Assembly: GCA_016630955.3 (NCBI GenBank)
Contig: CM049988.1
Location: forward strand, 992,001 to 1,056,000
Length of the DNA stretch: 64,000 nt
Source: Didymella arachidicola
Lineage: Eukaryota > Ascomycota > Dothideomycetes > Pleosporales > Didymellaceae
Reading direction: 5' to 3'
The translations under genes and the position numbers were made by a program. Below the pieces are notes generated by a model. That model saw only the letters and a program-made list of their open reading frames with translations. It was not told the origin of the DNA and did no database searches. Below, in pieces: positions 1-9,998 of the stretch. Every line of letters begins with the position of its first letter. Within the stretch, counting starts at the first letter, position 1.

Positions 1-1215
1 GAAATAGAAGCCGGGACCACGCGCTCCTCCATCCTGCGGAAGTACGTCAGGTGCACCATCGGTAAAGATGTTCCAAAAGTCCTGGACATCTCGAATGACC
101 TGCTCACTGTACATAGACAGGTCATTGCGGCCTCCAATAGTCAAAGCATCCATGAGGTACTCCAAGCTCGTGTTGGGGGCACGCGTGTAAATCTTGACCC
201 TTGATCTTGATGGCGAGATGAGGTCGAAGGAGAATATGTGTATCTCCATGTTCCATTTCTTCGCGGCTTCCTCCAGATACTCCTGTAGCGGCTCGAATGT
301 CAAAGATTTATATTGTTCTGCCGGGAGAGCCTTGATCGCGCGGAATACGACGTCAGATTTAGACATGCCTAGCTCCTTTCCCTTGAGACCAGGGTACATA
401 TATGCCTTGATCATCGGTCCAGTCCTGGCGATATCTCGCATGACGAACGTACCGCCGACAGGCGCAACCTCGAACAAGTCATTCTTCGCTAGCTTGGCGC
501 GGTCGATATCAGTAGGTGGAGTATCCTTGTTCGGCAGAATAGTTTCACTGAAGTGACGATACCATTCGAGATCGAGCCCTGTTACAAGGCCTTGATGCTC
601 CAGATGATTGATCCAGATGTCAGTCTCATGCCGATTGAACGGGTCGATATCTGTCCCAGCAAGTAGGCCGATTGGCTCAAAGCCAGTGCGAATTGTTCCC
701 TTGCCTTCGAGTCCCCATTCCCAGCTGAATTCAAGAGGTGTTCCGTCTGGCGTGTGAGGGGTGCGCCATTTTAGATGGCCGCTCTTCTCTGGAGCAGCGC
801 CCAGCTCCGGTACGACATGGATACCAAAGAATAGAAGCTCGCTGTACTGCTCGGATTTGGTGTAGCCTGCGAAGCGCAGTAGCTCTGCCAATTGCTTGCC
901 CGTCCGAGCCCACCAGAACTGATGGTCTGTGTTCCGAAAGCCGACAATGGAGTTGATGATGTCAAAGACTTCTTGCGTGTCGGACCTTTTCCCTTCAATG
1001 CCCACTTTTGATGGTTGGACAACGAGGGTCTCTACCGTGTCGCCATGGCTATGATATTTGGCATTCGTGTCGTTTGATATAGTCGCATCAAGTCTTGCAA
1101 CCGGTGTGTGTCCACTGGTTGTTGTGAGGGTCGATATATCTGGACTGCCACCAGGGGCGTTCTGCTGGACGGATCTCAAACCAGAACGCAGACGATTCGA
1201 TAGTTGTGCCAACAT
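1..1215 (-). CDS. DMATS-type aromatic (indole) prenyltransferase, 3' end cut by window edge
   Basis: The frame is open from the ATG at 1213-1215 to base 1: 405 codons, no stop, no intron needed. Family members are usually about 420-470 residues, so only the C-terminal end lies outside the window. Visible family features are a Trp/Glu-rich segment LEFSWEWGLEGKG followed by a GFEPIG motif near residue 160, and a basic KIYTRAPNTS strand near residue 350, which resembles the diphosphate-binding Lys/Tyr strands of the ten-stranded PT barrel. Known members transfer a dimethylallyl group to tryptophan, indole diterpenes or cyclic dipeptides, usually in secondary-metabolite clusters; the substrate here cannot be read from sequence. 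The ATG is the first in-frame one after the upstream stops. The nearest neighbour is an MDR oxidoreductase transcribed divergently 1.35 kb away. Family assignment is firm; product is unknown. Confidence 0.85.
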   Translation of the reverse strand, partial: MLAQLSNRLRSGLRSVQQNAPGGSPDISTLTTTSGHTPVARLDATISNDTNAKYHSHGDTVETLVVQPSKVGIEGKRSDTQEVFDIINSIVGFRNTDHQFWWARTGKQLAELLRFAGYTKSEQYSELLFFGIHVVPELGAAPEKSGHLKWRTPHTPDGTPLEFSWEWGLEGKGTIRTGFEPIGLLAGTDIDPFNRHETDIWINHLEHQGLVTGLDLEWYRHFSETILPNKDTPPTDIDRAKLAKNDLFEVAPVGGTFVMRDIARTGPMIKAYMYPGLKGKELGMSKSDVVFRAIKALPAEQYKSLTFEPLQEYLEEAAKKWNMEIHIFSFDLISPSRSRVKIYTRAPNTSLEYLMDALTIGGRNDLSMYSEQVIRDVQDFWNIFTDGAPDVLPQDGGARGPGFYF

Positions 1216-2562
1216 GATGGGTAATGTTGCCAACACACGGAAAGGCGGTTAAGCTTTGGGGAGGGCAGATCGATATTAGATATATGAAAAAACAAAACCC
1301 ACAGCCTGTTGCGGAGCTCTTATATTGTTTTCGGATCTGCACTGCACGTATGGAACCATGCGGGCGGCTTTTTGCGCGAAAGCTTCTGTGCACCGACATA
1401 AGCAGTCACTGGACAGCCTCATGGGACAGGACTAGTCGTCTTGCAGCTCTGCAGGATCTATCTCTAGAACGCTCGCATTTTATTCGTGGACCGTTACGTT
1501 CAACTGTTACTACATTTACAATCAGTGTGACTGACTTGCTGACATGGTATGATCGATCGGTGGCATTTATGTGCCGTATCAGTGGGTTCTCGGAACAGCA
1601 GGATCCGTTTGAGCAACAAGGATGAGGAGCGGGTGACTGTCTAGGTGCAGCCATCTCGAGAATGTGTGGCCCGCCTAATTTTCAGCCTTGCGCCTCGATG
1701 ACACTGGCCGGACTCTAAGGAGTTGCGTGCGACAGGCTCCAAGGTTCAGTCCCTCCTCCTGTATCTACTGATATTACCAGGTCGCCAAAGTCCACTTGGA
1801 ACCTATGTTGGCAGTCTGAGACATGTCGAAGTGCTCAGGGGTGGCCTTAACGTTGAATGACTTCCTAATCGGGGACTACACTGCGAATTGCCCTTTTCGG
1901 CCTCCATTGCTATCACTGAACTGCTTTGTCTCAGTTGAGTCTTCGTACTTCCTGCATGTCATATGCAAGCCACTATGAATGTCTCGTTTAGGACCGCGCG
2001 TGCCCTTAGTCACGTGTCGAGGTCGCAAAATTCGGTCGGGATCGCGGGCATGAGACCGGCGAAATCGAGACGCCTGTAAGGCCCCAGGTCCAGTACACAC
2101 TTGGGTGATGTACTGTGTAGAGGTTCGCTGGGGTCACATGCCAAAGAGTCTTATGAATAGCAGAGAGTCTGTGTGCTGACAGCATTGCAGACGCGCTCGC
2201 GTCCTCGGCATTTGCGCCGCACCGACCCCGCGCCCTCCTTTCACTCCTTCCGAGAAGATAACCACACGTTTAATCAGCACAGCTACTTGATTGTAAGCCG
2301 GATAGAATCCTGCTGTGCTGACTCATGCACTTGCAGCTTCGTAAAGCGTTCGCGAAAGGCAACGGTCATGTGACGTATATGCCTTTCGCAGCTTCGTCAG
2401 CCTGCATCTGACAAGAGGCGCTTCTCTGTATAGAGCAAGGTTTATGAAGTTATATTTCCGGCAATTTAACAACATCTATCATCTCAAAAACAGACCTCAG
2501 CTTTGTCCACCACACCTAGGTTTACATAGAGCCGATCAATCACACAACCCAAGCACATTATT
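1216..2562. other. intergenic region between divergent DMATS and MDR genes
   Basis: This is a 1.35 kb shared upstream region. Only short, unconserved-looking reading frames occur. An AT-rich stretch at about 1268-1290 (GATATTAGATATATG on the plus strand) lies 55-75 bases upstream of the prenyltransferase start and could hold a TATA-like element. No RNA gene or repeat was seen. Confidence 0.5.
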
Positions 2563-3516
2563 ATGGTCCAGGCGGCAGTCGTCAACGCCTGGGGTGAAAC
2601 CCCCAAATACCAAACCCTGGATCTTCCTCAACCAACAGAGACTCAAGTCCGCATCAAAATTCTCGCCGCTGGACTGCCCAATCTCGTCCGCTCCCGTGCA
2701 GCAGGCCAGCACTTCACTACGGCTGGTACTTCTCCACCGCACATACCTGGCACCGATGGTGTCGGCATTATTATTCCATCGGGAGAGCTCGTGTACTTTA
2801 ATGCCCTTGGAGCGCCCACTGGGTCGTTTGCCGACGAGATCAACGTTGGCAAGAACAATGTGTTCAGGCTGCCCGAGGGTGCAGATCCTGATGCGATCGC
2901 CCTGCTCGCAAATGGTGTAATGAGCAGTTGGATGGCACTTACTGCACGTGCTGGTATTGTCCCTGGCAAGAGCGAGTCTTTCGATGTCGCGATTGTAGGT
3001 GCGACAGGCGTGAGCGGGCAAGCTGCTGTGCAGATTGCTAGGGCTATGGGGGCCGGCAATATTGTGGCTATAGGTAAGCCGGGTGCAAAGTTGGAGAAGA
3101 CAAAGGAGCTTGGAGCAACAGCTTTTATTGGATTGACAGAAGAGACGGACTTTAGCGAGGCGGCAGATGTCGATATCGTGCTGGACTACCTTTGGGGTGA
3201 TGTCTCTGAGACCGTCCTGCCTGGCATTGTCGCGAAGAGGAATAACAAAAGCCAGCGACTGACTTGGATCGAGATTGGCACGCTGGGCGGCGACGGCGTT
3301 CGAGTCTCAGGCGCTTTGCTGAGGTCGGCGAATGTGGCGGTGCTTGGATGCGGGCCAGGCAGCTGGACTTTTCCCGAGTTGCATGCTCAAATGCCTGAAA
3401 TGCTCAAGTGTATGGACGACAACAAGCTTGAGGGAGAGCACACTGTGGTAAAGCTGTCAGAAATCGAGCAATGGTGGACGGAGACTACTGGTCCACGCAA
3501 GTTGGTCAAGCCCTGA
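2563..3516 (+). CDS. Zinc-free MDR-family quinone oxidoreductase / enoyl reductase
   Basis: An intronless 317-residue protein. It has an N-terminal GroES-like half (residues 1-125) and a C-terminal Rossmann half. The latter contains the nucleotide-binding stretch VAIVGATGVSGQAAVQIARAM (about 143-163), which matches the AxGxxG-type NADPH site of medium-chain dehydrogenases/reductases. The Cys/His ligands of zinc alcohol dehydrogenases are not apparent, so a zinc-independent NADPH-dependent quinone or enone reductase is expected, probably cytosolic. The start codon at 2563 follows an A-rich leader. The gene is about 40 residues shorter than many fungal MDR proteins but ends with a normal family-like C-terminus. 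It lies divergent to the prenyltransferase and could be either a tailoring enzyme or a stand-alone detoxification enzyme. Confidence 0.85.
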   Translation: MVQAAVVNAWGETPKYQTLDLPQPTETQVRIKILAAGLPNLVRSRAAGQHFTTAGTSPPHIPGTDGVGIIIPSGELVYFNALGAPTGSFADEINVGKNNVFRLPEGADPDAIALLANGVMSSWMALTARAGIVPGKSESFDVAIVGATGVSGQAAVQIARAMGAGNIVAIGKPGAKLEKTKELGATAFIGLTEETDFSEAADVDIVLDYLWGDVSETVLPGIVAKRNNKSQRLTWIEIGTLGGDGVRVSGALLRSANVAVLGCGPGSWTFPELHAQMPEMLKCMDDNKLEGEHTVVKLSEIEQWWTETTGPRKLVKP

Positions 3517-5804
3517 GTTGACTTCTCGCACTGGCCTGTGGTCCGAAATCCAGTAGTGACTCTGAAAGTCATCAATGTTGACGTTCCCTTCATTGTCCAA
3601 GGAAACTCAGTAACGTCGACAGCGCCTCTAGCTATGTTAGCAGAGCAATTTATCAATTCTTCTGTGTCTCCTCCTTCTCCGTTACCTCGCATCCGTCTAC
3701 TTGGGTTGAGAGCAAAATGTCTAGGGCATGAGCGGTGAAGGTGGTTGATAGCTTTTTTTGTTTTTGGAAAGATATGATAATCCCCTCTCTTCACAGCCAC
3801 ATCCATCATATCTCTGATGTTACACCTTGTATCGATGGAATATCTTTGCGGCTCCTCTCACGCTTCCCTAATGAGTCCAGGATTGGTACCATGCTGTGAT
3901 AGAAATTGAGTAATGTGTTTGCTGTTATGCGCAATTTATGTTCACAAAGGACACGGTGTACGACTGGGAACGCAGTTGCCATCAGAATTCGGTCCCAACG
4001 TAATCTGTCGCTTACTATAGCCTTCAAACCAAGCACATCCTGAACAACAGCAGCCACAGCAGCCCTGAGTCTCGCTGTTTGAGTTTTAAATTGGGGGAGT
4101 GTCCTGTTGATTTTGTCGATTGTGCGTGTGGCGTAGAGCTCAGGTCTGTTTTTGACGAGAAGCGCAAGGAACACCCGAAACTATCACTATCGTAACTTGT
4201 CGCCAAAAGCCGGCGAGGTATAAGGGACTGAGCTCCTGAGAAGTGTTCACAAGATGGCCTATGCTCGCGAGTGATAGAAAGCATCTATAGGTCAGTGACT
4301 GCGACATGTTCTCGTGATCGATATAAATGATGGGCGCAAACGGTGGGTGCTGGCCGCAGGTCTTCAGATAGTTGAAGCAATAGAAAGGGCATGGTCCCTT
4401 CTGACCTTAGCTGAGGTTTCCAGTTAAGGTCTCCGTCGACCGAACTAATTAATGTCGGGACTGTTTGTGGCGGTTTAAAAGCTCGCGCCAGCCAAGTTCC
4501 AGGGGTCAACACACCTCCGCTTGACAATCCCCCGCCAAGGATGGGGTGCATGCTCTTCCCAGGTTTCCCGCGCATCATATTTCTTGGAAAAAGAAAAGCA
4601 GCAGGCCTCGGCTCATCGAATTCGTGTCAGGGATGAATCTGCTCGAGGCAACTCGCGCTCGGACTTCCCAGCATCCCGGAATATTTTCATAGCGAGAGGT
4701 CGGGGTTGCACACTGTTGGAGAGGAAGTGGAGAATCCTGGGGCTTGGAGTAGCGTGGGGGCCAACACACGAGCAGATGCCGCTACGTTGCCGCCCGCTCA
4801 AGAGCCGCACGAATCAAGCCGAGGCGTTGCTTGACGAGCTTGGTGTGACGTACCGTGAGTATGATCGTGTACCGCACCCTTAGCAGCCACAGCAGTAGAA
4901 TGCTAGCGTTCATGGAGGCTTTCTGAGTGATTCGCAACACAGCGCGTTCATCTGTCACTCCTGTCATGTCGTGTGGTGTCGGCCTGGAGTCCCCATGGCA
5001 CTATCGCCATCCGATAGAAAGTGGGCCGTCTAGTGCAGAGCCGCAAGCGCAGGATGAATGTAACTCCAGGCAGTGAATGCGTGGGGCGTGACTGCTCCGC
5101 AACAAATCAAACTTCACCAACGAGTGACAGACCGCCGAGATCTTCCTCTTCCGCACTCGCTCTTTCGCTCCCGGCCTTCACCCGCGGCAGCAAGGCGGGC
5201 CAGCTTAAACTAGCGGCTCTGCTCGCATGCGGCTCAACAAGTCCTTGAGATAGCCTAGTATTGAGTTGGAACTACCGCCCGTGAGTCGTAAGCGGACTGC
5301 ATCGCAGCGGCACGAGCAGCGGCCCTCAACACCGCGGCAACAACAGAAGCAGCTCAGACACCGAGTTCTGCACCCATCGTGCAACCGACGCACACAGCAA
5401 TATCGGCCAGCCCGAGGCACCATATCAGCACGAATGGCAGCATCCTCAGTCAGGCCAAGCATGCGCATTCAGAGGATCAGCAGCGCCGTTGACACTCGAA
5501 TTCCCCGCACTGTGCGCCTCGCCCGAACAGGCAACAGACGCGCAGTCTCATAGGCGTGCGCAGTGCTTGGCTATTTAAACTTGGAAAATTCTGCCCAGCG
5601 CGAGATGAGTGATGTAACGGTGTATGGAGGCGTGGGGTAGGTGTGGTAACAACATGGAGTCCCGCATGATTGCACACTGGGGTCGGCACATGGGCACGGA
5701 GACAGGCGCCCGGGTCAGAGTATAAGAGCTGGACGATCCCATGATGCCAGACGGCACGATTTGACGTTCGAAGTCGGTCGCGCTCTTTCATCTCGGTTCT
5801 GATA
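3517..5804. other. 2.3 kb intergenic region with one weak coding-like frame
   Basis: No gene is confidently supported. On the minus strand a frame open from about 4183 to 3806 has protein-like composition (helical, Leu/Arg-rich, about 125 codons) but no ATG and no recognised family. It may be a gene remnant. The last 800 bases are the upstream region of the MFS gene; a TATA-like AGTATAAGAG occurs near 5717, about 85 bases before its start codon. Confidence 0.45.
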
Positions 5805-7422
5805 ATGGCCGACATCAAGAAAGATATTGAGATGGACTCCCAGGGCCACGAGATTGCGCCCAAGCCCATCCATGACGGAATTGCAGCCAACTTGAGCCCG
5901 GAGAGGAGGGCTGAGGTGGAGAAAAAGTTGAAGCGAAAGCTCGATGCGCGATGCTCGCTGTTCGTGTTGATCTACATCATGAACTACCTCGACCGCAACA
6001 ATATCGCTGCTGCGCGTCTGGGTGGTCTGCAGGAAGACCTCGGCATCGACAACACAGAGTATGCGACATGTCTGTCCATTCTGTATGTTGGCTACATCTT
6101 GATGCAGGTGCCCTCCAACGTAAGTTCGACCTGCGAATCACAAGCGTATCAATCGTCTAACAGACTTCCAGATGATCATCAACCGCATTCCGCGCCCGTC
6201 CATCTACATCGGTGTCGTCATGCTGCTATGGGGTATGATCTCGACGCTGTCTGGAAACGTGAACAACTTCGGCGGCATGGTCGCCATCCGCTTCTGCATT
6301 GGTTTCGTCGAGGCTGCCTTCCTGCCTGGTGCCTTGTTGATTCTATCAAAGTGGTACACCCGCCGCGAGCTCACCCTCCGCAACGCCATCCTCTTCTGCG
6401 GCAACCTCATCTCCAACGCCTTCTCTTCGCTCGTTGGCGCTGCCGTACTGTCCAACATGGAGGGTACCCTTGGCCACCGCGCCTGGAGGTGGCTGTACTG
6501 GATCGAAGGCGCAGCCACCATGGCCATTGCCATCGCTGCACTTTTTATCCTACCCGACCTGCCACACAACACGCGCGGCTTCACCGAAGAGGAGCGCGCC
6601 GTCGCCGTGCTCCGCATGACCGAGGATGTCGGTGAAGCTGACGAAGACAGCGCCGAAGAATCCATCTTCGCCGGCCTGATCATGGCCGTCAAGGACGCAA
6701 AGATCTACGTCCTCATGCTGACCTTCACCGCCTACGTCGTCGGCCTCTCCTTCAACGCTTTCTTGTAAGTCCCCCCCCCAACGCCTCTCTAAACACATCC
6801 TAACACCCCACACAGCCCCACGCTCACCCGAACCCTCGGCTTCGGATACATCACGACCCTCCTCATGTCCGCGCCCCCGTGGGCCTTCTCCTGCGTCGTC
6901 TCGCTCATCAACGCCTGGCACGCAGACCGCACGCAAGAGCGCTTCTGGCACATCGTAGGCCCCATCTGCCTGGGGCTAATCGGCTTTGTAATCTCAATGT
7001 CGACCGAGAACACAGCGGGGCGGTACGTCGCGCTGTTCCTGCAAGCGTCCGCCTACGCGGGGTTCATCGTCTTCTACTCGTGGATCTCGTCGTCGTTCCC
7101 GCGCCCGCCGGCCAAGCGCGCGGTAGCTATCGCCATGGTCAATGCGTTCAGCCAGCTGGGCAATATTGCAGGGAGTTATGTGTGGAATCTGCCCGACAAC
7201 GGCTTCAGGGGCAGTTATGGTATTGTCACGGCTATGTTTGGGGTTACGATTGTGGGGTGCTATATCTTCAAGGTTATCCTGCAGAGGCTGAATAAGAAGC
7301 TGGATGCGGGAGAGACGGCGTGGGAGACTCATGGCGATGTTGCGGAGCGCACTGCGCAGGTTGAGGGCACGACGGTCGAGGAGGGACAGCGGTTGGTGAA
7401 GGGGTACAGATACCTTGTCTGA
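5805..7422 (+). CDS. MFS transporter, allantoate permease / anion:cation symporter type
   Basis: Three exons, 5805-6119, 6172-6764 and 6816-7422, encode 504 residues. Introns of 52 and 51 nt have GTAAGT donors and CTAAC branch points. The protein has a hydrophilic N-terminus, the motif NYLDRNNIAAARL at the end of TM1 (typical of the Dal5/Tna1 group), about 12 membrane segments and a short cytosolic tail. Family members at the plasma membrane import organic anions, vitamins, allantoate or sugars with protons. The neighbour in the convergent position is an L-rhamnose mutarotase only 115 bases away, so an L-rhamnose or related sugar substrate is a reasonable but unproven guess. Nothing in the sequence suggests truncation. 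Confidence 0.88.
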
Positions 7423-7537
7423 GGAGCCGGACAATCCGGTCCTGGTATATAGTTTCGCGACAGCGCACATCGACTCGACGGTCTCGTTCAGCCACTGCTC
7501 CCAGTCCCTCTCCCTCCTCCTCCCAACCCTCCACAAC

Positions 7538-7780
7538 TCACCCCACATAAAACACCTCCTCCGTCTGCCCCCACCACCCCGGCCCCTCCGCACTCCCCAC
7601 CGCGCCCTCCACAGGACTCTCCTGCATACCATCCGTCAACCGCCACCACTCCCTCACCTTCTCGTTCTTTGCCATGCGCCGCATATCCTCATCGAACGCA
7701 TTCCCGGTGTACTTGAAGCTTGCGAACAGCATCGGGCGGGGCTCTAGGCTGAGGAAGATGGAGTCTGTTGGGCGTTAGTG

Positions 7781-7811
<31 letters not shown>

Positions 7812-7984
7812 GAGGGTTTGTGGGGAGGGACGGGGGACGGACAGTCTTCGATGTTGCTGTCTTTTATTTGGGCGAGGACTTCGGGCCAGACGGCGGCGTG
7901 GCATTGCTTGTAGGCGTCGATGCATTCTGGGCGGAGGTAGAGCCATTGGCCGATGCGGCGGGGGCCTTGGTTTGTTGCGGACAT
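7538..7984 (-). CDS. L-rhamnose mutarotase
   Basis: Two exons, 7984-7843 and 7764-7538, encode 122 residues. The joined protein carries the family landmarks: RIGQWLYLRPECIDAYKQCH with the conserved His near residue 28, then an AVWPEV stretch, a DYSIFL strand formed exactly across the splice junction, and a WW pair near the C-terminus. Known members interconvert alpha and beta anomers of L-rhamnose as a dimeric ferredoxin-like fold, cytosolic. The 78-nt intron contains a (GT)n/(CA)n microsatellite (7781-7809) but has a normal CACTAAC branch point and CAG acceptor. The gene is tail-to-tail with an MFS transporter, which may supply its substrate. Confidence 0.88.
7781..7809. repeat. (GT)n dinucleotide microsatellite within an intron
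   Basis: An uninterrupted run of about 14-15 GT units lies inside the single intron of the rhamnose mutarotase gene. Read on the coding strand it is (CA)n, between the donor and the branch point. It can change in length without altering the protein. Confidence 0.95.
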
Positions 7985-8421
7985 GGTTGATGTCTTGCAG
8001 CTGGAAGGAGCTGTTTGGAAGGTATTGTGGGATTGTGAGGGTAGAGCTTGAGGGGTAGAAATACCAGGTGTGAGATGTTTGGTGGGGTAGCTTGGAGCTG
8101 GAGCTGTCGGTTTATTTGGGGCCGAGGCGCGGCGGACGATGGGCCGAGTGTGGTCGTGTTTCAAGATGGTGCGATAATATTGAGTGAACTACATGAACGA
8201 TGTACAAGGAAATGGTATCTGCCTATCCTCCCAAGTCAGTCGAAATACTAAGGCTTGCACATTGTTGTCCCAGAGACATGCACCAAAGTCCCAACGTACC
8301 TCCAATGCAATGGTGACCTAGTGAACGCCGCACCTCTCCCTGAGCAATCTCCTCTAAATGCCGTCACAAGGCCTGCAACACCTTCGGATCAGTTCTTCCA
8401 CATCTCCTCCAGCGCTAGCAT
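7985..8421. other. intergenic, upstream of rhamnose mutarotase
   Basis: These 437 bases hold the mutarotase promoter and the 3' flank of the next minus-strand gene. No other structure was seen. Confidence 0.5.
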
Positions 8422-9480
8422 TTAGTTGACAACGTAGTCGGTGCTGGTGTCGCCAACCCATGCGTACCACGCAGCAATAACAGCGTTCGCGACCGCCCAG
8501 AGACCAGCATACCCAGCGGCGCCATTGAACTCAGCGCCGTTGAGCGTCATGCAGCGCTGGATCGTATTCGCAGTGGTGAAGAGGCAAAGGATCCAGGTCT
8601 GCTGGATGAGCGTCCTAGTGCGGCGGCCAAAATACCAGAAGTTGTGGCGCAGATGCGCCTGCAGATCGGCGGTGCTCGCGTCAAAGTTCGCAACGGGCGT
8701 GGCCTGGCCAGACGCAACCTGAGCGGCGATGGACGGGTTGAGCAGGAACTCCTTTGCAGCGAAGCCCGCGGTGAAGATCTTGGCGCCGACGGTGACAGGC
8801 GTCTCGAGGTGCGCGGCTTCGAGCGTGGGGATATCGAAGTGCGTCACGAGGAAGCTGTTGATGAGGCCGGTGCGGATGCTGCCCCAAATCAGGACTGCGT
8901 AGACGGCGATGGCGAGTGCGGCATTGGTGAACTGGACCTGCACGCTGTTGAGCAGGAAGCGGTTGCGCAGAGGCACGTTGGGGCGGTGAGCGGGCGCGGG
9001 GGAGCGCAGCAGGTAGGTTGGGATGGCGATGGAGAGGACCTCGATGTTCATGTAGGCTGCGATGGTGAGGGTTGAGATCTGGTAGTACGTCGAGAGGAGG
9101 TACGCGTAGGGCACGTTGGTCAGGAGCGTCAGAGCCGACACATCGTAGTCTGCGCGCATTAGCTATAGCCAGAGGCAGCACGCATTCGACATCCGCTTAC
9201 AGTCGTAGCCAGCGGCCCAGGTCGCGTAGAGCGTCGCGATCTTGATGGCGAGGCGCGCAATGGGGCCCGTCAGCGCAAACTTGTCGTCCTCGGTGGGCAC
9301 CTTGCTGACATTGCCGAGCTCTGGCGGCAGGAAGTTGGACGTCACCTGCCACAGCAGCGAATTGATGCCCAGATTCAGCACGAGGAGCACGACAACCTTC
9401 AGCGGCCCAGGAAGGCGCGACCGCCGTGGCCCACGCGCCGGGATGACCGTCGCCTCGTCGCGCTCGATGATGTCTGCCAT
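8422..9480 (-). CDS. Fungal polytopic membrane protein of unknown function
   Basis: Two exons, 9480-9201 and 9149-8422 (intron 51 nt, GTAAGC donor, GCAG acceptor), encode 335 residues. After a charged N-terminus (MADIIERDEA) there are about six hydrophobic segments, the first near residues 27-47 and the last close to the C-terminus. The loop between the third and fourth segments is rich in Pro and Arg. I do not recognise a catalytic motif or a named family; uncharacterised multi-pass proteins of this size are common in ascomycetes. It is followed in the same orientation by clu1, whose 3' end lies about 520 bases upstream. Coding status rests on the clean splice junction and exact frame match. 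Confidence 0.75.
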
Positions 9481-9998
9481 TGCGCGTGGATGTGCGCGTG
9501 TCCGCGGGTGCTACGCGAGTGCGATGATACAGGAACGTGCGGTGATGCAAATGAACGAAATGCGCCGTGGGCTATGGTGGGGTCGGTGTGGTGGGAGGCT
9601 GGGGTGCAACCTGTCGCGAGGACGAGCCAAGTTTGTTTGTGTGAGGTCATCGAGACGTGTGGCCTGTGCGCTTTCCTTTGTTTTGATCGCCATCACAATG
9701 CCAGGACACGCAACATGATCGTGAAGAGGAGACTTTGATTGATACATCTAGTTCATCACCATGCCGCCGTCATACCCATCCTCCCTATTCTAGATGGCAA
9801 GAAGAGGCTAGTATTACAACCCAGTAGGAACCTCACAACTCCCTGACCCAGTCATGCTAAAGCCAAACGCAATGAGGGAACAGATGCAACAACATGCCAA
9901 GTGCTGAAATGCCTTGATCGTCATAAAACAAGCGCGATAGTGTTACAGTGGGAAGGCCGTTAAGAAAAATCAAAATGTGACTTTTGTGCGCCAGCCTT
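9481..9998. other. intergenic between clu1 3' end and membrane-protein start
   Basis: These 518 bases contain the promoter of the membrane protein and the clu1 3' untranslated region. No further feature was seen. Confidence 0.5.

Noticed and set aside
7775..7842. His-Thr repeat at the end of the rhamnose mutarotase reading frame
   Set aside because: This is intron sequence: the CA microsatellite translated in frame. Splicing restores the family DYSIFL motif.
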